Under the pieces are notes generated by a model that searched no databases, was not told where the DNA came from, and saw nothing but the letters and a program-made list of their open reading frames with translations. This document shows positions 24,610 through 37,334 of a stretch of DNA of 64,000 nt, in pieces. The position numbers were made by a program, and so were the translations under genes. Every line of letters starts with the position of its first letter. The stretch's first letter is position 1. Origin of the DNA: Lytechinus pictus (Eukaryota > Echinodermata > Echinoidea > Temnopleuroida > Toxopneustidae); assembly GCF_037042905.1 (NCBI RefSeq), contig NC_087258.1:4814501-4878500 (forward strand), given 5' to 3'.

Positions 24610-24785
24610 CCAATTCGTCCAATTGCCAACTCGTCTTATATCATTTGGTCTCCCATCAGTTCGTCCACTCACCACATGGTCTACTTTCATTTAGTCTAAT
24701 TGTTGATGGACGGATTGGCATTAGACTAAATGATGGTAGACCACGTGGTGAGTGGACGAATTGGCAGTGGACGAATTGGCAATTT
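24610..24785. repeat. Palindromic element, 'GTCCACTCACCAC' family
   Basis: The left arm (CCAATTCGTCC, ATTGCCAA, TCGTCCACTCACCACATGG, TCATTTAGTCTAAT) is repeated inverted on the right (ATTAGACTAAATGATGGTAG, CCACGTGGTGAGTGGACGAA, TTGGCAATTTGCC). The two arms almost touch, so the DNA is a near-perfect hairpin. A degenerate relative lies at 32,950-33,195. Confidence 0.8.
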
Positions 24786-27700
24786 GCCGAGCAGAACACA
24801 TCAAGGGTCATGCGACATAAAGAAATGATTATGTTGATTGGTGAGCTGATTATTATGATTGATTTTATTGACTATTGTAAATGATTGATCATGAAAATCA
24901 CATTATCAATCACGTCAATGGCATTTTTTTACGTTGAAGTGGTACTGAATATCCAGATGGCATAATGCAGAATAAATCTGGAGACATTTTTTTTAGTTTT
25001 TTAACAGACTTGCTTTTGGTTTGTGTAAATCATATTTTCAAGAGACTCTTCTTCAAGAAACACATAACTTCTAAACATTATTTCATCATGCCTACAGTAA
25101 TATCATTTCCTCTTATGCTGGTACACAACTACCATCCCATTCTCCGACTCATGCACTGTACTCTTAACTCCACGCATAATCATTTTCCCCCCACATAATT
25201 CAAGTTATAATAAATTAGTATTTAAACAGAACTTATATATCTGTTACGAACTTTATTACAATAAACATAGAATTTCGGCCAAAAAAGAATCTTTAATTAT
25301 GTAATTTATGATTTATAACTATAAGTACACTTTTGGATTTTAAATCACAATGATAAAATAATAGGCAAGAATAATATTATTATACCTCATATTATGTATC
25401 AATTCTTAATGATTAAAACGGCCCGTCAAGCTATCATTCGAGAGAGTATTGCTATTCCTATAATTCACCTAACTACATAAATTTTCACAAGGTAAAATGC
25501 AAATTTACTAATCATACTCAGCTGATCAAGCCTTTCATCCCAAAGACACGACAGGAATATATAAGAAAAATAATCCAAATTACGAATAAAAAAAAAACCT
25601 TGTATAAAAATATGTGTGTCATTAAATACATCAGAGTTCAGTCCATGTACAGTACTACATCACATGTAGTATATCAAATACATTCATTATACACCAGGCA
25701 CAGATCTGGGGGTAGTCTAGCTGGGGGTTTACAGGGGCATGTGCCTCCTCCCCAATTTTGCCCCAAATTGATAGCTTCTTCATAATATTACTTTATCATT
25801 GTTGTGTTGGAGAGGGAACTGTTTTTTTTTCTTTTTATGTCATTTTTTTGAGAGGCAAAGTGGTTTTTCAGGGAAATGAATAAATCAACAGAAACGACGG
25901 TTATTCCTGTCTAGTTCCTGCATTACAATCATGAATGAATGTCCAAATAATTATAGTGCTTGTATTCAACACCGTCTAAAAACAAATAAAGCCTAAAACA
26001 AATATTGCAAATCACAATTAAATGTTTTCCCCAATGGGAGCCTACTTTTTTTTACAAGCTTTGTCTTTTATTCCACATAGGCTCCTCATGTTTTACATTT
26101 CATGTCTCATGGCAAATATTTACTGTTTCAATTAACCTTGAAATGCTATATTTCATAATTTGTTAGGAACACGTTCATGCTTTTGATGTAAAAATTGAAC
26201 AAATAAAAATCGACTATGGTAAATGCCTTGCACACTATTTGCTTAATGCATTAGACTCTGTTATTCACTATACATGTGCATAACTATACATGTACATAGT
26301 ATGACCAATAAAGATTTTAAAAAATAAAATGAAACTCGTATTTGATTTCGCAAGAAAAACTTTAATATTAACTTTTGTGCATAAAAGACTAAAATCAGTC
26401 ATACTTTGGTGTTAAATTCAGTCTTTGTTCAAAACACATAGGTATAATTACAACACCTTTGGTTGTTACTTTAACAATCTTTAATCTTATGTTCAGTCTC
26501 ATAGGTGTGGTTCTCTAGAGACACCAAAATACAACACATTTTTTATTACAGTGTACACACTACTTGTAGCCTAGGGGTGTTTGGCAAACACAACTTAGAA
26601 GTAAACAAGTATATATGAAATCAAAATTGCACAGGAATATAACTCTACACATTGTCAAACTGCAAAAAGAAAGACTTTCAGATAAAGGAATGGTACACCT
26701 ATATAGGAACTGAGCAAAAAGTTTTTGTTTAAGATGGTACAAATCTTTTTTTTTAAAGATGTTACAAAAGCAAGTATGAATTAAAGAACTTAGTCATTAT
26801 CACTTAAAGAAAGAAAAGGGGTATTAGTGCAAGTTTTTCACTCTTTAAAGGGGAATGTCGCTCTTTACAAGCAGCTTCTCATGTATCCTGAATTAAAAAA
26901 TCAATGAAATGTCATTTTCTCAAGAAATTGAAAATATTTTTTAATGTACAATACCTTCCGGATAACAGTCAACACAAAAGCAGCAATGTTAAATACATGT
27001 ATTTAAATATACAACATTTATGCGTTGATGCAAAGCAGGTATGAATGGCATGCAAGTTGAAGGCCTTTCAGGGATCTTGGTAAAGTGCCAACAAGAAAAA
27101 GGAAAAGAGAAGGTAATTTTTTTCACACCATCTAATTGTATATGAAATGCAGATATTGATTTGGATAAAATCAATTTTAAAACTTTAATAACTTTAATCA
27201 AAGACTGTATCTTGAGATCAATCTCAAGGTTGAGGATGTTCTGAATTTCTGAACAAACAGGCCCAGTAGATATGAATATATCTCAATTCCAACATAAATA
27301 TTAAAATACTGTAGGCGATAGGTTGACTTTCATTAGAGCCGACTAAAACATTTTGCTCTCAATTTCGGTCACTGTACTGTTATCTGCCATCTCATTTTAA
27401 GCAAGTCAAGAACTAGGTATTTTGATTTACACTCTTACACTCAATATACATGTACAAGTAGAATTTGCATGAATCATATTGAAACAAGTTTGAAAAAGGG
27501 ATAAGCATACTTCTTTGCTATTATGGAAGGAATAACAAATATTTCAAATTAAAAAACATGTTTTTGTACTAGAAAATACAAAAGAAATGAACATATATTT
27601 CTAAAATTGTATTGTTTCATTAATGAATATGCAAAGAATATTGTATCAAATATGTAAATTATTAGTAAAAAAAAGCTCATGTACATGTAACCTGTATTTA

Positions 27701-28304
27701 ATAAAGCAAATACAGGCTTTTGGCAGGCAACCAACATAGCATACTGCCAAGTGGTCAAAATTTTCAGTAGAAATAAACACAGGTTGAATTCAATTCATAC
27801 ACTGCCAAGTACCTTGTCCATTGTACAAGCATACAGAATTTGGCCAAATTCCATCAATTTTTTTGTACATGTACTACTAGCCACAGCCTGTAATTTGATA
27901 CTGTGAAAAGGCCAACAATACCTTCTTAAATACTACATTGTAATAATTTGGTGCTTCTGACACATTTTCCTTCTTCTAGGGCCTAACATGAAGCAGTCAG
28001 CTCTGTTTTAAGATGGGAGACAATATAGACCTACATAGACATATACATGTATGAGTGCAATGCTTTGATGTATACTTGTATAATGGAATAGTATAAATTT
28101 TTATTAAAGCAAATGAAATGTTAAAAAATAACTGTTAAAGCTACTTTATATATATGTCTAAATACATCTACAATATTAAAAATAGAGCCATAATAAATGA
28201 GAGTTGATTCACATCCTAATCACATAATGTATATTAAAAATATATAGACCTGCATGTATTAAAACAAAATTGCACAATTCACGATCACCTGCCCACTTCC
28301 AGTG
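24786..28304. other. AT-rich non-coding, no recognised gene
   Basis: About 3.5 kb without an exon I can support. A copy of a dispersed repeat core, AACGACGGTTATTCCTGTCT, is at about 25,892-25,912 (also at 41,500 and, inverted, near 49,430). The G-rich segment near 25,705-25,750 may be a scrap of the hAT-type family. Confidence 0.5.
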
Positions 28305-28447
28305 TGATCTGGGTCCCGTAACACAAAGGTTAGCGATTGATCGTACGCTTGATTTTCAAGATTGATTGTACATTGTAGTCAATGGAATCAATCGTAGAAA
28401 AATGTTTTACGATCATTGCTAAGCTTTGTGTTACGGGGCCCCAGATC
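28305..28447. mobile_element. Small foldback MITE
   Basis: The left end is TGATCTGGGTCCCGTAACAC and the right end is GTGTTACGGGGCCCCAGATC plus A, with further inverted ATTGATCGTA and TACGATCATT. The arms make up most of its ~140 bp. It may be related to the element at 12,242. Confidence 0.7.
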
Positions 28448-29261
28448 AGCTGTTACACACAGGCTCTCACATTACGTGGTCATTCACAAAACAAACAAAC
28501 TCGGGTTGCAATGCATGTAAAATCAATACTAATATGAGACAGCTGAAGGCTATAACTAGAAGCTTTTGCAACCACCTGATCACTAAAATATATTTGAAAA
28601 TTACCAGAACGTGCTCAGGCCTCAAAATATCTGGTCATTATTTTTCTGCATTCTACCAGAAACAACTAAAGTTCTGGTACAGTAGTTGTTCAATAGTACT
28701 AATGAATTATGAGAATGGGACTCGCATTCCTATAGCAAATGATGCACATTATTTGCCTCACATTAATAATTCTTGTAATTTTGTTTTCATATTGCGAATC
28801 CTTGCACAGCTCTGGTATTTTTTAAAATCTCTACACATGTATATACAGTACATGAATCTTGTGATCATTTTCTTTTACAGAAAATTTGATTACTTTGCTT
28901 TCACATAAACAAAATACTATCAACCTGGCCTATTAATGTTGAATGTGTAAGGACTGGAAAAAAAACCTTTGAGTTTAAAAAAATCAACATACAGTGTACA
29001 TATATACAGCATAAAGGTATTCCGAGAATAAGATAGGCGATTATTCAATATGCAAGTTTGATTCAGGCAAGGTTAATTCCTAATTTCTGAAGATCTGGTA
29101 AAATTATGAAAGACCTCTTATCTGATAGGAATAAAATATTTTTGTGAAGATAATAGGTGTGAAAGTGCCAACACTGCATTGTTGCTGGATTACTGTATCT
29201 TGGATGCATCTGTATCGTGGATTAATACAGATCATTTGTTGTACAATATCCAAAGGTCACT
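28448..29261. other. Non-coding; one long open frame without support
   Basis: A 160-codon open frame runs on the + strand at 28,426-28,908. It begins inside the MITE end, has no recognisable motif, and its composition is like translated AT-rich DNA. I do not call it a gene. Confidence 0.5.
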
Positions 29262-29550
29262 AAAGGTGGTGCTGCACCAATCAGAGTTTGCTCAATCCCA
29301 AGACTTTCGCCCGATTGGCCCTTTCTCGAGATTCAAGAAACCCCATCTCTACCAATGCAAGAAGGGCAATTAGGGTCTGACGCCGTGAATAAATAATCCT
29401 GAGTGCGTCCGCACCTGCAAATTAGCAGGATAATTTGTAAATAGCGCGCTATTTTGCAAATATTCATAGGCTGACTTTGGATTGCAATCTCGAGATTCCA
29501 GCAAACTATCCCGATTATTTGAAAACTCGTGCTGGTGCAGACGGCCCTTA
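29262..29550 (-). mobile_element. MITE, 'GGGCCGTCTGCACC' family, copy 2
   Basis: It is the inverted counterpart of 304-702: the left end is AAGGTGGTGCTGCACC, the right end is GGTGCAGACGGCCCTT. Internal 'GGTCTGACGCCGTGAATAAA' and GCGCGCTATTT blocks match. It is about 100 bp shorter than copy 1 through internal loss. Confidence 0.75.
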
Positions 29551-31102
29551 CAGGCCATGGCTTCTGGTGGCTCATTCCTGGCAGTGATGCCTTCTTATTT
29601 TTCCGAACAAAATTGAGGCCACCAAAAAAAGCGCCCTCTCTTCTTCAATTATAAGATTTCAAATTCTACTCATTTTTCTTGATTTTTTCTTTTTATTTAC
29701 CAGGGCCCACATGTTCTAGCTTTAATAACTGAAGGTCGAATTATTTCCAAGACCTTGTCCTCATCTAGTTCCTTTAATGGTTTTAGTGGAAACAAGTTCA
29801 AAGCAGGCTTGGGAGGGATCGTAGGTGATCTTCGAAACCAATGTCGTGTGAAACAAGTGACTACACCAAGAGCGTTCCCATAGCAAAAAGATCACTTTGA
29901 GTTAAGTTGTTTTGGATACCAGTTCAGGAGATGGTGATGAAGATGTAATACAAAAGCAATCTTCTATACTGGTTTTCTTTACTGGTTTATGGAAAACCAG
30001 TTCAAAAAAGTAAATGAGAATGGGGTCTAAAAGAAGGGTACTGTACACATGTTTGCACCTCACACCATATGCCTCCACATTTGTTTAATGATCCAACATC
30101 AGCAGTATCTGGTTGCACGGGCTTAATCACAACTGGCAGGCAAAAGATATTCATTCGACCCAACCCATGCTCAATTTTTAAATTTGATTTTGCTGAATGA
30201 CAAAAATGAATGAATATGACTGACAATCTAACACCGATTCTAGGGAGGGTACCTACTGAACTTACTTTTTCCAAATTGGAAAGATATATCACCACTATGG
30301 AACTATATTTTTACTGGCGGAAGAATTAGGGTCATTTTACTCTCTCAAGTGATGAATTTGATCCTGTCAGGTGTAGTCTTCATAAATGCTGATTCAACCC
30401 TCGAATTTCCTCCTTATTTTTTATGAATTCTTTTTAAGTGCCACTTTAACACACGAGTCTATGGGAAATGAATTAGGCCTGTGAGCCCATCTTCAGAGCA
30501 GGGAGGTTTATGTAGTCTGCTTTAGTCTTGCTCTCATCAAGTATTATATGTGCTGGTCTTGTGAGCAGACCCACTTGTTGTATATTTCAGTCAAATTTTT
30601 TTATCCTAAATACTATTTCCAGAATTCCAGAATCTATTATTGGATTGACCAATATCTGTTTTGATACCTGTTATAAACATGTTAAAGCCTGTTAAAGCAT
30701 TTCTACAATATATATAAGGCCATCTTAGGTAAATTAATATAATCATCATTTTATCACATTGTAAATTTCTATGGAATATATGCACATTTTCATAAAATGA
30801 AGGTACTAAATGGAAAATCTCCCCTTGCTTTGGAAAAATCTTTTGGGGAAAATCAAAGTAAAAACACCAATTTTATAGGTTAAACTCATCAATCCAACAG
30901 TTGCAAATTCATTGACTGCCATGCATGTAGATGCGACTGGTCGCAATGCCCTTCCCCAAAATGAATTTACAGCCAAAACGCTATGCCCTCTTTTAAAACT
31001 AGTTGATATGCCGCTTTAAGTGTCACAACTTTGACATGCAATATTTGATTTTGATGAATTTTTCAGTGCTGTTTCTGGAGTTAATATTACTGAAACTGAC
31101 TT
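29551..31102. other. Non-coding, probably intron or intergenic
   Basis: No exon was recognised. It lies downstream of the minus-strand glycosyltransferase exon, so it may be intron of that gene. Searching by eye for the expected C-terminal exon of that family was unsuccessful. Confidence 0.4.
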
Positions 31103-31361
31103 GTGGGGGCCTTTTAGTCTAGTGGTTACGACTCTCGTCTTCAAATGTAGGTTCGATTCCCAGCCATGGCATACTTTCCTTCAGCAAGAAATTCACCCAC
31201 ATCGTGCTACACTCAACCAAGGTGAGGCGAGTACCAAGTATAAAGAAATTCCTCAAATACCTGTAGGCAGCGTGGCTACAGCTGGGGTAGTAATAGAAGC
31301 GCTTTGTATCCTCAGGCAAAAAGTGCTTTAAATATCCAGCTACATGTATTATCATTATTTT
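31103..31361 (+). mobile_element. tRNA-derived SINE, copy 1
   Basis: The head contains an A-box-like TTTAGTCTAGTGG near 31,112 and a B box GGTTCGATTCC at 31,150-31,160 in tRNA spacing. This is followed by a body shared with the copy at 40,881 (CCAGCCATGGC, TTCCTTC, GCAAGAAATT, CACATYGTGCTRCACTCAAC) and a TTATCATTATTTTT tail. Internal pol III promoters are expected to drive it. It is not a tRNA gene: the cloverleaf is not complete and it has a long body. Confidence 0.82.
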
Positions 31362-32290
31362 TGGTGTGGGGTGGATTCAACCTCTATAGGGGAGTATGTC
31401 ATGAAAGGACTTGTCAGACGTTTCATCTGACAGTTGCCATGGTAAAAGTGCTCCTCAGCCAATCAAAAATCAAGGAAAGCTGTCTATCTGACACCTTGTC
31501 CAATGGAAATGCTGATGAAACAGATCATACCTGATAGTGGGAAGAAAAAAAACATACTCAATAATGCATGGAACAGACGGCTGGTAGATCGATCTGTAGG
31601 CAAACGGTGAATTATCTGGAGTGTCTTAAGAACTCTCTATGCTGTCTTATCCTGTTCTGCTGGGCAGACATAGTTCCCGATTCCAAACGGTCTCATATGG
31701 TACACCATGTAATTCATCAGGTAAAGACCATTTGGGCTCAAGTTATGAAAACTTACAGGATAGTCTCTACAGCATTCTTCATCTCCCTGTAAATATAAAA
31801 AAGGGATTGTCTAATTTAATCTTAATTATTACAGAACAAGACTCTTTCAAGATTCAAATGAGCATGTTAATATCAAAATTTATAATATCCTAAAATAATT
31901 AGAGCACAAATCACTTAATGGTGCAAAAGATGAAGAGGGACATCACTATTTCATAACCAGTGATGAATCATGATAATGCTTGCTAAAAACATGCTCTCTC
32001 TACTTGAAGCTGCAGTTTGTTCTGTCAATTCAACTATTAAAAGTGTGTGTATAAGGGCAGTATTTGTAGGAATGGTTGCAAAGTAAATAGGCCTACGTGT
32101 ACACCAAACAATTTCGGACAATAAGTGTTAAAACCTATTCATATCATTTTTACAAAAATGGTACTTAAATGCATTGAAAATGGTATCGTGATAACCATTT
32201 GGATCGTGCAGACTTTTGAACACAAATTATGATCAAACACCCATGGTAAATGATATTGGAGTGCAAATACAAACATGAAGTGTTTTTTAA
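31362..32290. other. Non-coding, no recognised gene
   Basis: Several 60-85 codon open frames occur, none with motifs or splice context. Confidence 0.45.
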
Positions 32291-32431
32291 AGGACAAGGC
32301 CACCTCAACATAAAGTTGACTTGAATAAAAATTGAAATATCCAACAAGTATAACACTGAAAATTTCATCAAAATCGGATTGATTTTTCTCTACCGATTCA
32401 AATCAACCATTTTCTGGGGTGGAATTGACCT
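32291..32431. mobile_element. Internally deleted TTAA MITE, 'AGGACAAGTCCACC' family, copy 3
   Basis: Only about 140 bp remain, but both ends are present (AGGACAAGGCCACC and GGTGGAATTGACCT) and bordered by TTAA (32,287-32,290 and 32,432-32,435). The internal join falls around AAAATCGGATTGATTTTTCT, removing the middle about 430 bp relative to the long copies. Confidence 0.82.
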
Positions 32432-32639
32432 TTAAGTGATAAATATCCTTTTTTACATCTACAAACTGTGTATTCAAATCTTAAAATTTGGTTGGTTAAA
32501 ATACGTTTATTGCCTGACGCCTAAACATGAGTTGCAAACAGACGGTATGCATGTGTTTCTTGGAATTTAGGCTGGCCAAAAATTGTACCTGCCCCCCTCC
32601 CCCCCAAAAAAATAAATAAATAAAATTGGCCATTGCCAT

Positions 32640-32804
32640 TTAGTGATTAACAAACAGCAAACCTTTGGTAACTAGAGCCCTGCATATTGAAAGATGACTT
32701 CAAACACATGTAATCAATACAAAATAAATACATGTAGTGAGTGTGTGATATCATTGACTCATCCAGCTTTTACTTTTGTTGGGTTGGAGTTGACCTTTAA
32801 TTAT
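32640..32804. mobile_element. Degenerate remnant of the same TTAA MITE family
   Basis: The right portion ('GTGAGTGTGTGATATCATTG', ending GGTTGGAGTTGACCTTTAA) matches the family's right half. The left end is lost or too diverged to place. Confidence 0.55.
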
Positions 32805-32949
32805 CTTTTTCACTCATGTAACTCCCATTAGAATCAACTTCTAAAAAGATTGACTCTAATTGAAGACCTTTGTGAAAAAAGATGTCTTCTCCTGGGAAAA
32901 GTGATATCAGATATTGAAAGTTCAAGTGGTTTCTTTCTGTAAACTGCTG

Positions 32950-33195
32950 ATTCATCTATTGCCAACTATCCACTCATCACAATGTCTACCTTCATAGCCT
33001 AATGCCATTCTGTCCATCAACATTTTGTCTATCAGCCTTTTGGTCCAGTAATCTCTTTGTATAATAATCATCAGTTCATTCATGACCATTACGTAGCAAT
33101 TAGACCATGCGGAGAGTGGACAAACTGATGGTAGATCAAATGATAATAGATGAGTTGGTGATTAGACGAATTGGCATCAGACCAATTGAAAATAA
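32950..33195. repeat. Degenerate palindromic repeat, relative of 24,610-24,785
   Basis: The left portion has TTGCCAACTATCCACTCATC and the right portion has inverted GAGAGTGGACAAACTGATGG with ACGAATTGGCATC. The arms are more diverged and farther apart than in the 24.6 kb copy. Confidence 0.6.
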
Positions 33196-33268
33196 ACCGT
33201 TTCTGTTAATTAATTGTGGTGGACAAGCAGCACTTGACAAGTGCATCAAGCTTTTAGATTCAACTTAC

Positions 33269-34288
33269 CAGCTTCTCTGGCTTATCGATGTACCTCCACA
33301 CCCAGTCTAAAGATTGGTGAGCATTGAGAGGTAATGAAGGTTTCACAAGGACCATCTGGAAACGACTGATACCTTTGCCATCACGACCATCTTGACGGGA
33401 ACTGATCCCAGCTTGACGAAGGCATGCTTCAAGCTCTCTGAAGTCCTCCTTGCCTCCGTACAGACTGCCACACTTTGGGAAGACCTTCACAGCTTGGATG
33501 GCTGCGTCTTTGCTCAGAGCTACGATCGAACCACGCTGGTTGGTCCCGGTTAACACGTGCCCTGCAAATCCTGGCATGTACGCCTGATGCATGAGAAGCA
33601 TGTAGCGGTAGTTCTCCAAGACTAAGAAGACATCATGTTCAACTTTTACATACCAATCATAATTTGGGTGTTTTTGTACAACGTAACTCATGACGTTCTT
33701 TGTCCTCTCCCATGACTTTGCAGGCCCATCGGGTAGATGGGCATTCTTCACATTATATTTCTCATCATCGGTATCGCTCAATATGACAAAGTCATTACAG
33801 TGTGACGTCCACGACTGAAACAAGGTTTTACCATACGATGGTATACCCGAACCCCCGACTGTGATGACACAAAAGACTGATAATGCAGACTTCAACTTAT
33901 TGGCATCATATTGCGGATCAAACATCTGCCAACTTGCAATCTCAATTTGTTCTTCCGTCTTTAGGGATCCCATGCCGGGATTCGTCACTGGTTTATCAAA
34001 CGTGAAGTAAAAACATTTTCCATTCACGCCATATTGCAATGCATTTGTTGCGACTCCTGCTTGATGATTGCCAGTGTTTGTACGCTGCCCATGGAGGAAT
34101 GCATTGATTCTGTCATTTCTTTGGTCTTTATTCCCTTTTCCCTGGCTTTCACCAGAGTTTGATTCTGAGTAAGATTGGAGTTTGGTGTCCAGTACAGATG
34201 AGAAATCTTCGTATTTGCTCCAAACGATAGCAAACAATATCCCAGCAACAAGGCCAAGTGAGAGGGACAGGATCCTATTAAAATCCAT
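33269..34288 (-). CDS. GT31 glycosyltransferase, C1GALT1-like (first coding exon, partial)
   Basis: Probable type II Golgi membrane glycosyltransferase of family GT31, like core 1 beta-1,3-galactosyltransferase, which extends O-GalNAc glycans using UDP-Gal. The exon encodes 340 residues: a short cytosolic tail, one membrane anchor (about residues 6-23, LSLSLGLVAGILFAIVW), a stem rich in Ser/Asn/Gly, then the catalytic region with FCVITVGGSGIP, WTSHCNDFVILSDTDDE, 'AKSWERTKNV' and YDWYVKVEHDVFLVLENYRY. The usual DDD/DxD metal-binding box is EHD here, so activity or metal use may differ. The exon ends at CTG|GTAAGT (33,269), a strong donor in phase 0; the few codons after it are intron. The C-terminal Cys/His-rich part expected of the family must lie in a later exon, not found. 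The start ATG is the first in frame, just before the anchor. Confidence 0.8.
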
Positions 34289-37188
34289 CTTGGTTTATTG
34301 TCCAGTTAGTGCATTCTAAAGAATTACAACATCAATCGCTGGGTTCTTCAAACCATCCATTATATTACCTGAACAAGAATGACACAATAAAATAGTATTT
34401 ATTACTGTAATTACAAAATATGATAGAAGACCAAATTTCCCCACCTGTAATTGTTGGCAAATACTATAGGCAGCAAGTCTTTCAATCACATTTCAAGTCA
34501 ATATACCCACTGCTTTTCCAAATATCACGAGCGGGAACGGTTGTATTTTGGCGTTGATCTCGATGCCATCATTTGCATTCTCAGACAGGCAAGCAAATTG
34601 ATATGGACCAAAGTTAGAGACCAAAATCATGCGAATATGAGGCAAAAAGCAGGGTGAACTGGTGCAGGCAGATCTGTTGGTCGCTTTCTTCAGGCCATAT
34701 ACTATGGCGAAGCAAAGCAAGCCAAAGCATACAAAGAGAAGTGATGTTTGAATGAGAATTCAACAATGTAAAGATCGAGCTAAAAGTCCAAAATACATGC
34801 CGTTTCTGATAGCGATATTCGGAAAAGGTTCAAAAGCGGTGGGTTTATTGACCTTGAATTGAAATATGATTGAGAGACTTGCTACATGTATAACCCAGTT
34901 GTGCACCTTGGTTTTAATAGCTAGGTCTCGATCTACTGGTGGGGAAATTTACTCAAGTCAAACATGACGGCAAATGATCGAAGAAGAACCTGATCTGAAT
35001 CTGATCATGAATGTTTGTCATACATATTTGGTATTTTGCAGCATATATTTTGGATAGATGGTATTAAAGCTGATACTTATCGCTATCATTTTTCTTTATT
35101 CATTAAAAAGAATTACGCAGTAATCGAGGAGAGTGCGCTAGCGCATCCATAAATGCTGTAGAATTTAAGCGTCGGTTGAACCTCCACTATTACAAGCCCA
35201 ATGATGAACAGCTGTAATGGAAACTGACAGTGTTATTTTGTCCCAAAGAAAAAAGATAAAAAAAGCCTAACATTGCCAACCTTACTTTGCCACACATGGA
35301 GTACATGTAACAGAGAAAAAGGTTTAACCTTGTTCATTGAATGAGTGAATGAACCCTCAAGTGAGTGGTAGTTTAGCGGAGGGTGCATATCTCTTTCCCA
35401 CTTTTTTATGATTCAGACCCCCCCCCCCCCCTGTAAGAAATCTTGGATGATACAGCCATGGTTGTACAGAGAGTGAGACTGTAAAGCTTTGACTTTGACT
35501 TTGTCTAGCTAGAGGTTAGTCTCACACAAAAATACTCCAGCTCAGCTCTGCGGGCACTAACCTCTTGTCGAGGCCCTGGTGGCTGCATCCTGAGCAAAGC
35601 AAGGGTATTAGGCCTCTTGACATCTAAGCTAAATTATATATTCATGAGGCACGTCTTCCTAATGAATATAAATGAGCTCATGAATATTTAATGGTCACCT
35701 AGTAAATTGACCAATGAAATGTCAAAGCTGTTTTGTCCAGAGTTCGGAATATTTAGTCCACTATTTTGCAGGGGATTCATTTAATTGCGGGACAATATAC
35801 AGCAAAATGCTACAAGTAGTGGTAAGTAGAACTAGCCATAACTGACCCATCACCAGTCACCACCCCAAAACTTCCCGGGAGATCGGGCTGGTCCACAAGG
35901 GGAAGCACCAACTGAACTCGACTCCAGTATTCCCTCTCACCGCAGAGATAATCGACGCAAAGTGGAATCGCGTGACAGATTATAATTTTTCCATATCCTG
36001 TGGCTATGGGTAGATTTACAAACACATCTAATCCTGTCAGTGCAGATAAATAATTGCATCAACTTGCAAACCCTTAGATGGTCGCATGTCATAAGGTGGT
36101 CCAATTTCGCGAACAGGGTAAAAATGGTACCCAAAAAATTTCTTTGATATGTTAAATGGGTATTATCATTCTGTAAATAATGAAAAGTTCAAGTCTCAAA
36201 TAACTTTATTTTTCCTAAAAATGACTAATTAACAGCTAATTATTACATAGACATCAATACATGTAAATATGAATTTTGAAATGTGTTTTCCTCAAATTGG
36301 ACCTGCTGAACATACATGTAAAATGGTGTCAAAAGTTAATGCAACATTGGATCACCCTAGCATTTTATAGTTTTAACCTTGTAACATCAATAATTAAATC
36401 TGTAACAAAAATTGAACAATTATCTGTTACTGTATGCATATTAATTACACTAATTAATCAACAACATTTAATTTCACATTTTTGCCCCCATAATGCCTTT
36501 CACTGTTTATATGCTTGGCAAAATGACTACATCATGGGTAGAAATGTTTGTTGCAATGATACACAACATTTGTACTGAAATTTAGATTACAAATTAGATA
36601 ATTAACCAAATTTCTACAGTTTATTAATGGTTAGGTTGCGGATCAGAGCTGACATACACATGTATTGCATTCCTGCATATTTTCAAAATTGTCAAATTTT
36701 TATTATAACATTTTTAATAGTTGTGCCCTGCTTTTAGCCTGCCTAGAAACATGAGGCTGATAGTCATATAAATTAAGTTTAATTAACATTCTATCATTCA
36801 CCGCATCCACCGGCTCCGCCACCCCTGTTTAATACTTCAAACTTAATGTGCTATAGTAAAGTTTTTGTTCCTGATATTGTATTGATCTGATTTATAGTAA
36901 TTATTTGGCCTATAGACTCTATTCTAGCTTCAAAATGAGATCTTACTCAATAAATTTGGTCAAGATGAGCAACAATTTATCTATATGACACCATGGCCAT
37001 GTGGAAAATTGTTTATCCACCACCTTGCATACCCAACTTATGAAATGCGACCAAATCGGTCAATATTCAGCATTTTTTAGAGGCATATTCAATGCTCTTT
37101 GATATTTTGCCGTCACTCTTCAAGAATCCACAGGTTTCCATTTTCCTCCTGCAAGCCAATGGCAATGCAACAAAGCTGAGCTCGTCAG
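34289..37188. other. Non-coding; contains part of a dispersed repeat
   Basis: A splice-acceptor-like TTCTTTAG lies just upstream of the glycosyltransferase ATG on the minus strand (about 34,318), so its 5' UTR may start in an earlier exon. The block 35,510-35,615 with 'CTCTTGTCGAGGCCCTGG' reappears inverted near 38,840-38,880. The 71-codon minus frame at 35,810-36,025 was considered as an exon but lacks support. Poly-C near 35,420. Confidence 0.45.
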
Positions 37189-37275
37189 CAGCCTACGCTC
37201 TAGACCAAGCAAAAGCTTCAGTCTCTGTTATGTTGGCTGTTCCGCTGAACTCCATTGGCTCCACTCACCAAATAC
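37189..37275 (+). repeat. Dispersed repeat 'AAGCTTCAGTCTCTG', copy 1
   Basis: The block GACCAAGCAAAAGCTTCAGT, then GTTCCGCTGAACT and TTGGCTCCACTCAC, is shared with 41,384-41,521 and, inverted, with 49,417-49,550. Confidence 0.6.
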
Positions 37276-37334
37276 AGACACCGAAGTTCTAGCTCGATCT
37301 ATACGTACTCAATGTCCATATGTTTATGTATGAA

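Noticed and set aside
28426..28908. 160-codon open frame on the + strand
   Set aside because: It starts inside a MITE end, has no motif and no splice or promoter context.
31112..31180. Possible tRNA gene
   Set aside because: A and B boxes are present but the cloverleaf is incomplete and a SINE body follows; a second copy has the same structure.
35810..36025. Minus-strand frame considered as a further GLUT exon
   Set aside because: A weak resemblance to a loop region was not supported by motifs or by an acceptor and donor at the right phase.
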